In this document: positions 12,601 to 27,600 of the stretch, piece by piece | How positions within the stretch are numbered: position 1 is the first letter of the stretch | Layout of the letters: each line of letters begins with the position of its first letter | Source of the DNA: Enoplolaimus lenunculus | Taxonomy: Eukaryota > Nematoda > Enoplea > Enoplida > Thoracostomopsidae | Direction: 5' to 3' | Assembly: GCA_030248215.1 (NCBI GenBank) | Contig: JASANG010001299.1 | Span: 1 to 64,000 of the forward strand | DNA length: 64,000 nt | Notes under the pieces: model-generated | Told to the model about the DNA's origin: nothing | Database searches by the model: none | Seen by the model: the letters and a program-made list of their open reading frames with translations, nothing else | Made by a program: the position numbers and the translations under genes

Positions 12601-15600
12601 ACACATTGGCTGTTATTTTTAACTGCAGTTCATACCTGAATAGTGACATGTCGTTCATTAAAATTCTCCAATTGTTTTACTGCAACTTTTACTACATGTT
12701 GCGAATTGCGATCAAATCGTGCAATGTATTCATTGGATGATGTTGGATATACAGCAAGCTGAAAGCAATAATTGCTATAGACAGATACTGCCAGAGACTG
12801 GGGGTTATGTACTGGCATAACCTTCTGAAAATTAGTCACTGTGTCAGAAAGTTGATTAATCAACTCACAGAACAAATTAATCATTTCTGGTTATTTCGGA
12901 ATCAATAACAGTAAACATTAACTCATTCCGAGCTGATTTAATTCCAGGTGATTGATTAAATTAACTCAGAATTATTTCCGTCAACTCAAAATTCTTATTT
13001 CTGAAAAATCTAAACAGAGTCAGCGATTCAGCTCATTCTGAATTAAAATCAATTCACTGGCATTTGTAACATACACAGTTGCAGAAAAATCGTTTCACGG
13101 GTTTTTGGCTATTAAGTTCTTATGTTCGGGAGGAGGTATTTAACTTGATGACAGCCGCGATAATGACGCTAAAGTTTATAATTTTTCCCAAAATGAATTC
13201 AATCAATTTTATTATTCTTTGTTCCGAAAGACCTATATAACTTATACTCTTGAATTAAAATGAATTCACCAAAATGTACAGAGTAGACACTTGCAAAAAA
13301 TAGTTTTACAAGATTACGGCAAAGTTATGCTTAAGGTGGGTGTATTTTAGCTTAACTAGGACAGCAGTAATGACATTAGAGTATATATTGTTTGCGTGAA
13401 AATTTATCTCAGCTAACACTTAGTTACTAACAAAAGTTCGTTTCAAAGTTTCGCTTTGGTTGATGGCTACGCCAGTAAATTAAATACAGTGTTTCCAACC
13501 CATTAGTCATGATTGCGCTGTAGTTTACTTGTTTGAAAAGCTATCGCTAACTTAGTTACAGTAAATTCAACATAAATATGAAACTTTGAGATATCAATTT
13601 GTAAATTTATCGAATTGAAATAACCAGCGCGTAACCTCAACCTTATCGGCTTTCCGCTGATAATAATACGTGTCAAAGAAAAATTAATAGTGCGTTCAAT
13701 CAACGCAAATGCCACCAATCTGCGAGTCTGGCTTTCTAATTTTAGTTGAAACTAAATCTCAGATGAAATAGTAAATATTCATGGGAGAAAGGGTTACAAA
13801 CGACAGAAATGGTTAAGTTTGTGACTTCAGGATCAAATTCTTACAACTGCAGTTCGTAACGTCTGCAAAGGAGTAATGACTGATACGTTAAACCCAGTTG
13901 GCTGGCGATAAGAGTTGCGGAACAGTTTTCCTGCCAGCACATACTCATAGTCGTTCGCAACAAATTGAATCTTTGCCACTGGGCCATCTAAAACTACACA
14001 TATTGCATATCTATATTTTAAATATTCATATATTATATATAATATATGTCGTGTCCCAAACAGCTATCGGCCCCAGTTGGCAACAGAGACGGCGCAAACA
14101 ATAATTACTGTTTGGAGCAGGTTAAACAACTACTGGAATGTAGTCAATAATTACTGCGCAAGTCAGTTTTCTCGAACACGTTCGAGCCGGAACAGCCAAT
14201 CACAAACAGTTTGCATTACAGCAGCTGTTTGATCTGTACAATCCTCCTATCAAAAAACAGTATGTATTCCAGTAGTTGTTCGGGCTGCCCCGAAAGCAAT
14301 TGTCGTTTAGGGCGTGCCAGTTACCAACGGTAGCAAATAACTATTTGGGGCACAACATATATTATCCTTATCTATTCTTATCTCGTTGCTGTACTTTGCC
14401 AACAAATTTCTCCCCGGCCAAGCGCTAATCCTCGTCCACAGATAACAAAACATGATATACTTGTTTCATTCCTCGAACAAAACGCTTCCTTTAAAATAAT
14501 GACTGGATTGATAAAATAGGCTAAAGCTTAGATTTAGGTTTAGCGTAACGTTAAACCTAAGCTTAAGGTTTGGAAAACAATAAACAGTAATGCTGGGGCA
14601 ACCTTGTGCCTTCTGCTATACTGCAACTAGTGTAGGAGGTAAAATAAGCAAGTAACGAAAAAATAGTTGCATTCACAGTCTTGAGAATTCGATACTGATC
14701 ATATACTCTGGATGGGCAATGTACAATAATATTTTAAAAAAGATTTATATACTGTTCTATAATTGCCTGATTTATTTGGCAAACCAGATCAGATATACTT
14801 CAATTTATCTTAAGTATATCTGAGTTTTACCTTGAGTTCGATTGAAAACAACCCTAGCGCTGGCGTCAAGCGGATAGGACTGTTCGTCAATACTCAAAAC
14901 TCCAGCGTAAACCCATCCGTGAGCGTTAAACTCTCCGAGTATATTCAACCAATTTCTTTGGTTCCATTTCAACTGAACACTGGTTGAACCGGGTTGTGTG
15001 TTTGCCTGAATCTAAAACTGTCGAAGCAATTGATCATTAAAACTCCCCGATTCTTATTTGCATAACTTTTATGGTTTTAACCCTTTCACTCAGAGTATAC
15101 TATCAGCAACTAAAATACAAATAAAATACGAGCAATACAGACACTCTGAGCATAGTTTAACGATTGCAACGCGTAGTGCAAAATCTACACAAGACGTGAC
15201 AGCTCCTCGGGCTCGAGCGTCAAGTTCCTATAGCTCAGTGGTCATCGTAAACGCCTCCAACCGTGAGACTGGAGATCAAATCTTAGGTTAGGGTGGCGCT
15301 ATACTTATTGTGCGGCGCCTTACGTCACCGTTCGTCAGTGTCCGTCATCATACGACATTGTACGTAAGTGAATCGCATACGTACGATAACGATACCGCAC
15401 CGTAACGCACGAAGGCGGACGGCGCCAGATGGCGATGAACAATGCCGGACCAAAGGTGTAAGTGGGTAAAGATTTTTTACCCGCGTCGCGCTTTATGCAC
15501 GGAAATTGTATTTTTTAGCCGCAGCGAAAATTCCTTTATCCGTTACCCATCTTTACTCGCGCAAAATTTCTTTACTGTCTCCCACCTTAATGTCCTTATT

Positions 15601-18600
15601 TTTTTCTTTTGTGTTCAACATAATAGAGTAATTTTACCGTGCATAGATGTGATTCGCTCGATTTACGTTACAAAAACTCTATATCAGTGACATTCAAAAC
15701 GAACCCTGAGTAAAATATGTAACACCGGACAATATTGTCATTACAGCTATCAGCGTTAAAACTAGATTGTTGAATCAAAACATTCTTGTCTATACAAAAT
15801 CGTTGTAGTTAAGACATCAGAGCGCATAAATCACTTATGTCTTCATGGTTACGCCGCAATTTGTCTTAAGACCTCTTTCAGACAGCTGTAAACGTATTAT
15901 CCCACGCCAAAGAAATATATAACCCCTATAGTGTACGCGAAGAATGTTATCAAATGGAATACCTTATATTGCGGCTGCGATGAAAAAGCCACAATTATTT
16001 TTCGATTTAAGAGCACATTTCAGGAGTATTATATTATTTTTAACTCACATGGTAAAAACTGTTTAAAAATTCAAGTTTTTCTATATTATCTCGTTTCTTA
16101 ATTTCTTATAAAAATTTTAGAAGGGTAAAGAATCACAAATTTTTACCCGCGTTTTGAAATTATTTACCAGCGGGTATATCCGCGCCAATATTTTCATACT
16201 CGTGCACGCGTTACCCGCGGGTATCGTGCAGCTCTGTGCCCGACCGGACGTCATCCAATGTATAGCGCCACCCTAACTTTCAAGGATAAATTTTGTGCGT
16301 AAGCACATTAAAACTAGAATCTATATTTTTTACAGTGTTCTTGATAATAAATTTGCTATATAATAGTTGTAGTTAATAAATCTTTTGCCAACTATAATAT
16401 TTCTCATAAACAACCTAATTTTGCATTATCACTAGGCATGAACAACAATCACATGTCTAGAGTTAGGCTGAGTCTAAGTTGAACGCTTAGTAAAGGCGAT
16501 AACGTTATGGCTGGTTAATATACCGGCACTCATGTTGATACAGCTACAACGAAGTTTACTCGGGCGTTGGGGGAGTTTTGTGTTTACCCTTAACACTTGA
16601 TGCGATGATGGGACGCACTGTCGGCAACGGCTGATGATATCGATGTGAGATGAACCCTTGGGCCAAGTATCTGTGGATGTTCGGTCTCGCCTATTCAAGT
16701 GCATGTGCATACGCCTGTGCATACACAATTACCTCGAGCGGGCCTACTCCAGAACACGGGTGCTATCCCTATTGCTCACGCCAAACTTATCTGTCTAATA
16801 GTTTGTGCGGCGCTGAAACTTCGAAATGTATGGCGAAGTCTAGACTTTAGAGTATACCATGGGGGCACACAGGGCATTATCCGCTTGAAATTCCTAATGG
16901 TATAAACGCATCAATTAACCTACATTATTCAAGAGTCATCCCTGCGTATGTGTACGCTGACAGACAAGTTCAGCCGTCCATGATTCTATAGTTTAGTAGT
17001 TGTAACTTACCTTTACATAATACAGCGACCTCCATGATGACGTCATATATACACCGATACTCCTTTGATCAAACCGCTCGGTTCCGTTTATTTTCAAAAA
17101 AATCACGGGACGATGGTTCCAAATTGCCCCGAAAGAATGTTCATGAGCATCAAATCGTGTTGATGAGCTTAGATTTGTCTAGATAAAGTTAAATTTAAAA
17201 AACGTAAACATTTTAGTTTCACCACTTCAGGGGTTTCAGTATAGACAAATGTAACATTTCAAAGCCTAAGCGAAATATCGAGGATATTATCACGAACTGC
17301 GTCTTTAATTCAGTTCGCAAAACAAAAGGAGACAACCACGGTAGATCCTAGATCCGAAATATTCTGTAGCATAGACATTTACACCGTGAAACATACATAT
17401 TCACTAACACCAGACAGTGCCTGCAGATTTAAACAGATTTGAATTAACCCTTTCAACCATAGACTATACTATGAGCAACTAAATACAAATATACGAGCAG
17501 TACAAAGACTGACATCAGTGTTTAACGATTCTAACATATATGCAGCATGCAGAATCTCTGCAAGACGTGCGAGCCCCTTGAGCTCTAGCATCAAGTTCGT
17601 ATCGCTCAGTTATGGTGAACGCCTCCAAACCGTGAGACTCGGGATAGAATCTTGCCTTAAATCTACATCTAATATGAAACTGAACATATTCGTATGAGAC
17701 AAAGTTAATAACACAAACTTGCAGAGTTCCAAAGAAAACATTTGCTATTTTAAAATTGGGTTTTTTAATTAACTGCCAAACGTTCAATGCCCCTTCTTCC
17801 TGCAACCTCTACACACAAAATAAATTGTCTTAAATTTAAAAAATTGTGTCTTAATACGGACTCAAGACATATATGTCTTGAATTCCAGACTTATATTTCT
17901 TAATATCTCAGAAATATGAGTCACAATCTTTTTAGACTTAAAAGTTTGAAACTTAAGATTATGTTTCATGAAGGATTAAGACAAATATTTCTGAAATACA
18001 AGTCAAATATTTACATAATATATATAAACCAGTCGTAGTGCGACTACATGTATTGAGCGAAACTCAAACACATTTAAGCAGTTAAGCTAATAAAAAAATT
18101 AGTTGATAGCTAACTATTCATTTATTGGTTTTGGAGGTTTGTAAACATTTTATTCAGATTTTTCGCGCTCAAAAACCCTAAAGTAACCCTAATAATTTGA
18201 GAAATAATTTAAAAAGCATTATTTAGGCTTATCAATTAAGCAAATATGCAAATTAGCTATTAGCAAACTATTCGACAATTGGTTTTGAAGGTTTGTAGAC
18301 AATTTATTCAGATTCCTCGCACGCAAAATCCCATTATTGCTGAAAGTAGATTGCTTGTAAGCCTAATAGTAGTGAAATATTGCAAAAACGCTTAATTTAG
18401 ACTTATCAAATATGCTTATATGCAAGTTATCTATTAGCTAACTACTCAACCCTAGGATAATTGGCTTTCAAACAAAAAAGTTTATCAAAATCGGTTCAGC
18501 CGTTCTTGAGATTGTTTTCCGGACGGACAGACGGACAGACGGACAGATTGAATATTGCTTCTAATACTTCATTATCCGCGGGTATTACTTCGCAAAATAT

Positions 18601-21600
18601 CTTCACCTGTTACCAGCCTTCTACAAACGCAAAATTCCTTTACAATCACCAGCACTTATCCACCCTTATTTTTTCTTCAGCGTTCAAAACAACTGTGTAA
18701 TTTACAGTGCATTGATGTCACTCGCTACTTATTTTTCACTCATACGGTAAAAACGGTTTAAAAATTCTAGTTTTCTACATTATCTGGTTTCAAGTTTTTA
18801 ATGAAAATTTTAGACGGGAAAACAATCGCAAATTTTTACCCGCGCTATGAAATTCTTTACCCGTGAGTATACCCGCGTCAAAATGTTATCTGTCACCCGC
18901 GGTAAGCCTACAGCTCTATTACCGATCAAATGTCTAGCTTCATCCTTATTTTACTTAACTTCTCGGAAAAAAATTTGAAGTATTTTAAATTCCGGGTTGA
19001 ATAATAATGTTTAGAAATTAATTTTTTAACCTGAACAAATCTGATTGGCTCATACGGCGTTACCAGCGATACATTAAGCATGTAACCATTTGTCGACGCG
19101 TATGTGACACTGTAACTGATGGGATTAGCCGGATTTCTGTATAGTTTTCCTGAAATATTCAACTAATGATTGAGTTTCTAAAACCTAGTGCTAAGTACGA
19201 TTGCAGGCGTAAATATTTGCTCAGCAATTACTTAAAACAATACACTATTTCTCAAAACGCATTAAAAATAAGTAAATACTCAAGTCCATGAGCAAATTTG
19301 ATGAACTATCCTGTCTACTCGTGATATTTTTATACTCAAAACTACGGTTACCTTCATATTGCACTGGGTTAAGCTTGACAAATATTGGCTTTTGTTCAAT
19401 TATTTAACTTTTTACAGCTTGCAACGAAGTAAAAGATACTCACTAACTTATTCTAGGTGCTACACACAGCTGATATGAGACTTAACTGTACTAATAATTT
19501 GTTTACCCACAGCTCCATACTGGTTAGCTCTGGCAAAATGAAACACGTGTTCTAAGCGGTACGTAATTGAGCTGAACGTATGCAATCCAACTTTAATCTG
19601 GTACGCTAACGGTTGTCCATCTAACTCGATTTCGTAGCCAAACTAAACACAAGTGATTTAAACGTTATTACAGAAAAAGTTAATTTTTTTAAAACTGACA
19701 TAGCTACAACCGCGCAGCTACCAAGGTGTCTGTACAGTCATTCGACACCGCTTGCCGTGACTTCTAGCTTGCTTCGCTTGCAAAATTTTACAAAAATCTC
19801 TTTACAACCAATGCAAAATGTTTTTTGGTTAACGGATTGGTGGGTCTAAACCCCAAAACAATCCAGCTACGCGCCTGATTTTAATGTAAAAGCAAGTAGT
19901 AGATTAAGAAGTTTTAGCGCGAGGGTGAAGCGAAGGGATCCGCTGCCAATTTCTAATAACATCATTTAGTACTGTCAGGTAAAACACTGCCATATTTATT
20001 AATCATAAAATTCCCATTTCGGTACTTTTGTGGGTTCCCCCCACAGTTCAATAGCCACCCTCAACAAAAATAGCCCATGCATCGCTAAGTGCAGAAACAG
20101 TAGTATAAACATATCCCTGAGCGTATAAGTCTAAGCCTCTACGCGTAAGCTTAGGCGCACCCTGGAAGCCTAAGTCTAAGCAAAACATTTCCAATGTTAG
20201 AGGGGAACTATAAATACTGTAGTAGTAATTTGGTGCTGGCTTCCTTGAAAAATATTTTCGAAGAAACTACTGTATACATATTACATTTAAAAAAACAAAA
20301 AAAAACGTAATTCCTAAAATGACGTAGCTAGGTGTTTTATTTGTGCCCACAGATTTATGCAGTGCCATGCCTTGATTGGAAGCACATCCAAAGTCGACGC
20401 GAATGATCTCGAACTCAAGAAACGCTGATTTTTTGTCTTAACGCCATATAATTTTGTGAGCGCCCCCTTAGTTGAAGTGGACTCTCCTTATTTGAAAAAT
20501 ATGGTGCGCTTGGGTTCCAGCGGCACAAATCCATTTATATAATATAGTGCACTGTGTTGCCAGTGATCATTTCTCCCCGAGTTCAAAAATAACGCTAACC
20601 TGTGAATGAAAATAACTATCCAACCTAATGATGGCCCAAAGCCATAAAGCCGAAAATTTCTACTCCCTGCCCCCTTTCTAGAAAACATTTACTTTTTGCT
20701 TAGTCAAACCACACTCAACCGTCCCAATGCTGGTATATTTGTTACCAAGTAATTGTTGTAGAAACAATCCAGAGTAATCTCGTTGGGCGAAAACTGGACC
20801 AAAACTTTGAAGCCTAACATCCATATTTTTGCCATCCGTGCCAGCTGTGACCGAACCAATGTTTAAACTAAATACCTGAAATTTGATTAAATGTAATGAC
20901 CCATGTAAAAATCAAAGGCGGAACGTTTCTCTGCGGTACTATAATAGTGTATGCTTAAGCTTTAAACTAATTTTTTGCTTAGGCTTCGGCATAGGTGTAA
21001 ACTCATTATTTCGCTTAGCTTAGGCTTGGCTTGGGCTTTGAAATATGCTTAAACTACTGTTACGGTCGTGTTCTGTACGTTGGGCAAGGTATTGATGCAT
21101 TTGTGTATAGAACAGAACTCGAACTAACTAGCTAGACTTGGTTTTTGCTTAGGTGTATGACCCATATTTTCAAACACTTATAGCATCTATCACCAGTTAC
21201 AGATTAGATTTCGGCTCACGAACTCCTGCACTTACAGATCCGAAAATTTTAAGTCAAATTCGAAAAATGTGTTCAATTTCGAAACTCGCCAATCACTAAT
21301 TCGAAATTTACAAGAACTATCACCAACTGTTAAGTATTATGCATATTTGAGTATATAGTTTCGTCGGGCCACGAGTTTAACGGGGCCAGGGGCGGGACCA
21401 ACCGGGAAGGCCCCGGTGCCGGGGCCGTGGCCAGGCACCGGGGCATCTCTATTTGAGAATACGGGCATATGTTTTATGTTCTTAGACTTATAAGTGGTAT
21501 TAAGCATTTGCAAGACTTAGGCTTTAGGTTTCGATCTTTTGCTTGAAACATTTTTAGAATTTAGGTGCACGGTTTGCTAGGAAAAGTATTCTGCTGAACT

Positions 21601-24600
21601 TGTATTCGCACAAACAACCGTTTAAAATGATCAAAAATTTATAGAAGGAATGATTTAGTGTTAGATTTAAGGGCACAGCTATGTAAACCTAGTCCTGCGG
21701 CTAGAGTGGTGGAAGGTCCACTGTCTATGAAATGGCCGTCTTGCCCGGTATCTTGTTTCAGTCTTACCATAAAAATAAAAAACTTCAAGCTTTTCTTCTT
21801 AAAGCCAATTTCCTAGGAGCACAGCTGTCCATACTTGGTTTATTTGAAATTTTATGAAGTTAATTAATTGTGGGAACACTGATAAAGATTAAAAATGGTG
21901 CCGAAGTCGCAAAATTTCCTGAGATAATGAAGTGGTAGCAGCGATACTGGGTTTAAAGTCTTGATTAGTTTATGGATTCTTAGAATTTTTCTTAGAATTT
22001 TAAACTTGACCTGTTTATCAAACGACTCCATAGTGATATTGGTTGTATATCTCAACGAACAGGTTTTAGCGGTAACCGAGTTTAGTCGATAATAGATTGA
22101 ATTGGGCCAGTTGAGAATGCCACGGATTTGATGCCGTTGAGCCGTTGCGCATCGCTCGCGAGTATATTTATACTCAGTGAGGCACTAAAAATATTGGGTT
22201 CTTGCATACTTCACCCCCCACACTTGCGCTTTTCGACTTAGACGAACGCTAGGAAACAGTGCGGAGCAGGCTAGGGTGGGGTTCCCTCAAAATTTCAAGG
22301 TGAGGCCCCTTATCCAAGTTTAATATTAACGGCTGTTTTTATTTAAAATCTTGTTAAGGTGGTGCCCTTTCTTGGGTGTGTCCAACAAATAGGAGTATGG
22401 GGGTGACTATTAGTAAAGGACATCCCTGAGCGTAACCCTAAGCCTAATCCTTTTCCTAAGCCTTTAGCTAACACTAATAGCTCGAGAATAATTGTTAGTT
22501 TAACATTACATAGGGGGATGGGAGTGTACAAGAACACAGGAAAAAATCAAAAGAGTTTATTGCAAGAGTTAGTAAATCCTAAATTTCTCTGAAATACTGC
22601 TGTTAATAGGCGTCAAATAAAACACGTTTTAAAATAAACCACGCATAACCAAACCTGATACGATTGCTCGTGATATAACCATTGAAAATCAACTTTAAGC
22701 AATTTCTCTTCTCTTCTAGCTTGCGTCCTTAGGGCTGATCGTTGTTTCTTGGGTGGTGCATTTTGGCCACTGGGCTCGTTTGACCAAATACGAATTTCTC
22801 CGTTGCCTGAAATTTAAGTTTTGCGAATAAACAAATTTTAGCAACTAAAATTTAATAAGAGACGACGAGTTTACATTTCAGTAAAAGCTTGTTTCTTCTG
22901 TACCGGAATGGGTGGTCAGGGTGGGGCAGGTCTACGGGGGAAAACTTTGGAGTTGCTTTGATGTTTAGAACCCGTCTGCAATTTATGCAAAAATTCTACG
23001 TGACTTAACCGCAGAATTGACGGTCCCTTATGATTTAGAAGAAATCGTTACAGTACAGTTGACAAAATTATTGTGAACGGTGCATTTATAAAAACTGACT
23101 GGGCCAAGGATCCGAAAGCCTTTTAAACAAATTCATGCCATCAAGAACGTTGTTATATCCACCCTAAACTGTTTGGTGACCAGATGGCTTTGTTGTCCAT
23201 AGCAACAACTTTCAGTGTATACTTGAAGCAATCTTCCAGCTCAGGCGTTAGTCTTTCAGCCCGAAGGGGCGCAAAAAGACTAAAATTTGGGCCAAAAATC
23301 GCGTGCAGTACCTGCATTCAGGTCACTCAGTCCATTCTTCAACAAGAACCGTGCCAAATATGCTAAAAATCCACTGTTTACTGAAGGAAGCACTGGATAT
23401 CCGTGATATCGGGATCATAACCCGACAAAATCTGCCGGATATTCGGAAGAATGTACTCGGCACTCATTGCGTTTTTTTCATATCCACTCAATTTATAGGG
23501 GACAGTATAAAATTGGCTTCAACGGAGACACAAACCGAAAACCGTTAAAGTAAGGGGCGTATGACAAAAATACAATCCGTGCTGGTACCTTTTCTACCAT
23601 GCTAACATTTGTAAGTTGCATACTTTTGTCTGAAAGCAATCATCCGCTCTTGCTGCGACTCACCGACAATTCTATCCTGAGAGCGTATATGGATTAACTG
23701 GTGAAAGTTGCGGCGGCTAAATGTTATATACCCGTCATAGCTGTACCGGGAGGTACCGTAATGAGGAAACTCTAGGTATCCGGTAACATTAGCAGCGTAT
23801 CCACGTAGTTTAGACCGCAATATCCGGTGCGACCAATTGTAATAGATATAGTTGTGCTGCCGAGCTTGACCGGATATAGATACCTGAAATATTTTAAAGC
23901 CAATGCTTGTACCAGTGGCGGAGCCCAGTGGAGGGGGGGCGTTGCAAGCTTGACTCCTATTTTTTGAATGTCATTCAGAAACGTCTTTGTGAGAAGGGGA
24001 TATTTACGTTCTGAAATAGTATCGTATTCAAAGACGTTTCGAATTATTATTCGTTAACAATTTACCAATACTATTTTAGAGCCCAATTTTTCAATTTGTT
24101 TTGGTTGCCACCACCTATCGCTTTAAATTTCAATGTACGCTCGGGTTTAGCTGCTCGTTTTGAGTTCAATCTTTTAAGAATCTTTATATTTATCCGATGG
24201 TTAACCATTCTAAAAACATTACACCAGCCGTCGATCGAACCCGGTTCTAAAAGCTTGAAAAACCGATAGGATAACCACTGAACGACTGGCTTGTGATACC
24301 GCATGGCTCCTAACCGTTAAAAATGTTCCTAACGGTTACAAATGTAACAAACCTTATTCCAAGACATCGTTATATCGTGGTTGAGTGATAACGGCGCTGA
24401 CTGCTGAGGTGCCCATATGTCTGAATTAATCTGCCACATTGAATCTGGTCCAGTCTTTTGTTTGTTAACTGTGGATGTTATGTTTATCTGCAAAATTAAT
24501 TTATTTTTATTCGTGTTTCGCTGTCGCCATTACAGGTCCTGGCTCGTAGCCATGGGGGGGACAATAGTGGGCTGACCCACCGGGAAAAATTTTCGCCCCC

Positions 24601-27600
24601 TGGAAAAGTTTTAACCTCGCTTGTAAATCATTGAAAACCCCAGCAAGGTGAGCTGGCTACGGGCCTGTACGAGTGAGTTCGCTTGCTGAAATTCGTATAC
24701 AGAAGTATCTATCGAGGGCGTAGTCAGAGAGGAGACAGTGGTTTAGGGGCCAAATTTCTGATTCGAGATTGTTGTAAAAGAGACTTTAGATACTTTTCTG
24801 GATTGTAACAAAATCCTAAATACACTCATCGTATCTGTGTCAAGGCATTGACCTTTCAGACATATCTGAGATCGATCGCATGAACAATTTCAACCCACAG
24901 AATACGTTGGGGGAGATTTCTCATGAGAGAAATGTTTGGAGGAAAATTGTCCATGAGCAACAAGTTCGAGTCGAGGTTGTCAATGAGAGGAATCTGGGAA
25001 ACAAATTGTCTATAAGAAGAATTTTGAGAGAAAGATTGTCAATGAGAGGAATTTTGACTGGAAGTTGTCAATGAATCTTGTCTGGGAGAGGAAATTATGA
25101 ATGAGATTCCATATCTGAAACACGTCAACCATATCGATGAAAATTTGCGGTAATTCTGGTCTAATTTCAATAATTTTGCTTACACAGTATGCAGCGGCCG
25201 AAAAGAAGGTTTTGACGGTGGGCGGTCTGGCAAATGTTAAGAAAAGCAATATTTACTGCATGCTATATATGGAAAAAATTTTGAGGAGGAAAAATTGTAG
25301 CATAAGGACATTTCCATTTTATCACAACAAATTTTTGGCCGGAGAGGAGTACACCCTACGCCCCCTTCTGGATCCGCTAGTCGGCGTGTAACATTAGAAC
25401 ATCTCGTGAGCGAAGCTGGAATGAAGCCAAACGTTATTTGCGCTAAACCTTAATACAAAATCTTGGCGTTCTTGCTTGTTGGACAACACGTCTTAAAAAT
25501 CCTGAATCCACTACAGACCTGTCTATGTGGAGCCCATCGAACGCTTAGCGAAGATTGAATCCGACTATCGCGTAACATGGTTATCCTCGCTTTGGTGCTC
25601 CAGTGACGGCCTGGATGAACCAAAAACGCCTCTGATACGAAATCGTTTCTTGCTAAAAATTAAAAAAAGTATTCAAACCAGCAGAAGGTGGTTTCAAATG
25701 GGTATATCATCTGTCACCAGTTAGCGATAGGTTTTCATAATAAAACTGCAGCAGAGATCTACTTTTATTGTATTCGTAAAATGGGTTGCCCCTAAAAGTA
25801 GAATGGGCCTTGGTTTTAATTATTTGAATGTTACCATCTGGCCTACTAGGAATTTAAGCTAACGGAAATGCAATGGCAAAATCAGAAGTTCTGATGGTGT
25901 AAAACAACATTTTATATTGTAAACATTTTTGTACTCCAAGGCTGGAGAAGTACGTATCCTTCAACTGCCTCAGATTCCTCACTGCAAAAAACATCTGTCA
26001 ATTCAGAAGTATGTGAATTTGAAATAAATAGGGGGTCATACTCTCATAAAAGCGCAAAATTTAAAAGTTTACTACTCATGTGCATCGGCGAGATTTCTCT
26101 CAGTTCAATTTACGTTAGTATTTATTTAAGTTGCCCTCAACGTTATTCACTTACCCATTTGCTCAGCGCGCACTCCAACAGCAAACGAAGCCCTGTCCAA
26201 TGGCGTGAGAATATCTCCAGACTCTGTGGGAAAATCAGCTGGCGTGAGAAAATCTCCAGACTCCTTGGGAAAATCTCCTGGCGTGGGAACAACACCTGGT
26301 TCCAGGCGACCACCAGTATTCCAGACACGTGCGTCTAGCTTAACTGCAAACGGCGGCCGATAAACGTACGCGGTTGAAACAGCGAACCATGCCGCAAGCT
26401 CAGGGAAACTTACAGCAGCGCTCACACCCAGTTCACTCCAGTCACTTCGGAACTGGACGTTTGAGGATAAACCGAATATAGTTCTGAAATTTATTAAAAA
26501 ATTCAAAAAAATTGCTAAATTTTAATTGGTCGCGGTAACTTTATTCGAAATTCGAACATTCAAGCTCAGTTTAGTACCAATAGCAATTGCTGATTTAGCT
26601 GATAGTATCCTTAACTACGTGTAGCACCTGTTGCCTGTTCGTAAATATTTCCTTAGCATGGTTGCTACAAAAGCTACCGTATTCTGGCATTCTACTTGTG
26701 TATATATATACATTTGTCGTTTTAGCTTTGTAAAATTCTTTTAAATTGTACACCGCAAGAAAGTAAAAAATAAATAGATATAAATACATAAATAAAGATT
26801 CCCGTATATACTTAGGCCATTTTCTAGCACTCCACTATAATCACGACCCTGGGGAGGAAGTATATTTTACATGGATTACAATGAATATGCAGGTCCCGTT
26901 CAGCAGTGGAGTGCTTATTTGCAGTGCAGCAGGATGCGTTTTGTGTTTAGAAAATTAAAAGCATTCAACCGTTTAGATAATATTCTGGATTTTAATGTTT
27001 AAAATATTGCGCTTGCAGCGCAGATTCTTCTAAACTAAAATTATACATTCCCACAATATTTTTTAGCTATTTGGCTAGAAACCACATTTTGTGTTTGAGA
27101 TATATATTCGCAAAATTTTCAGCATATAACGGCAAGCCAAGGATTTGTCGCCCCATCGCTGCTGAATCTGCCACTGTAACTTCGAGCTGATTTGTCACTT
27201 ACATTTTTTCAACACCATGTTGTTGTGGTTTCTGTGATTGGATTGTTTTCACCAACGAGTAATTGAGCTTGGTTTGTGACAAGTTGTTTTCATTAGCTTC
27301 GCCAGGGGTGGTAGACACCAACTCTAGGCTATCGCTAATGTTCCACGAAGGGAACTGGTCGCTAAATAATGTTGAGGTCCTAAGATACCGAATCGGCCGA
27401 GATGACTCCGTGGGAATAACTGAAGACGGCTGAGTTATACATTCAGCAATAGAGGCGTTTAGAGAGTACCATGGTTCGTCGTGGGTTGATGATAAGAACG
27501 CCAGTTGGTAATGTGCTGTTGCCTGAAAATTTAAATTTGAATTCATTGGCCAATCAAGGATTTCTCGGTAGAACAGAAGACGTTTTCTGATGATTTCTGA

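Noticed and set aside
16980-17110. Possible LLTP exon with a strong GTAAGT donor (GAGTATCGG onward)
   Set aside because: Its phase (0 in, 1 out) would break the chain between exons 32 and 33, which join directly in phase 0.
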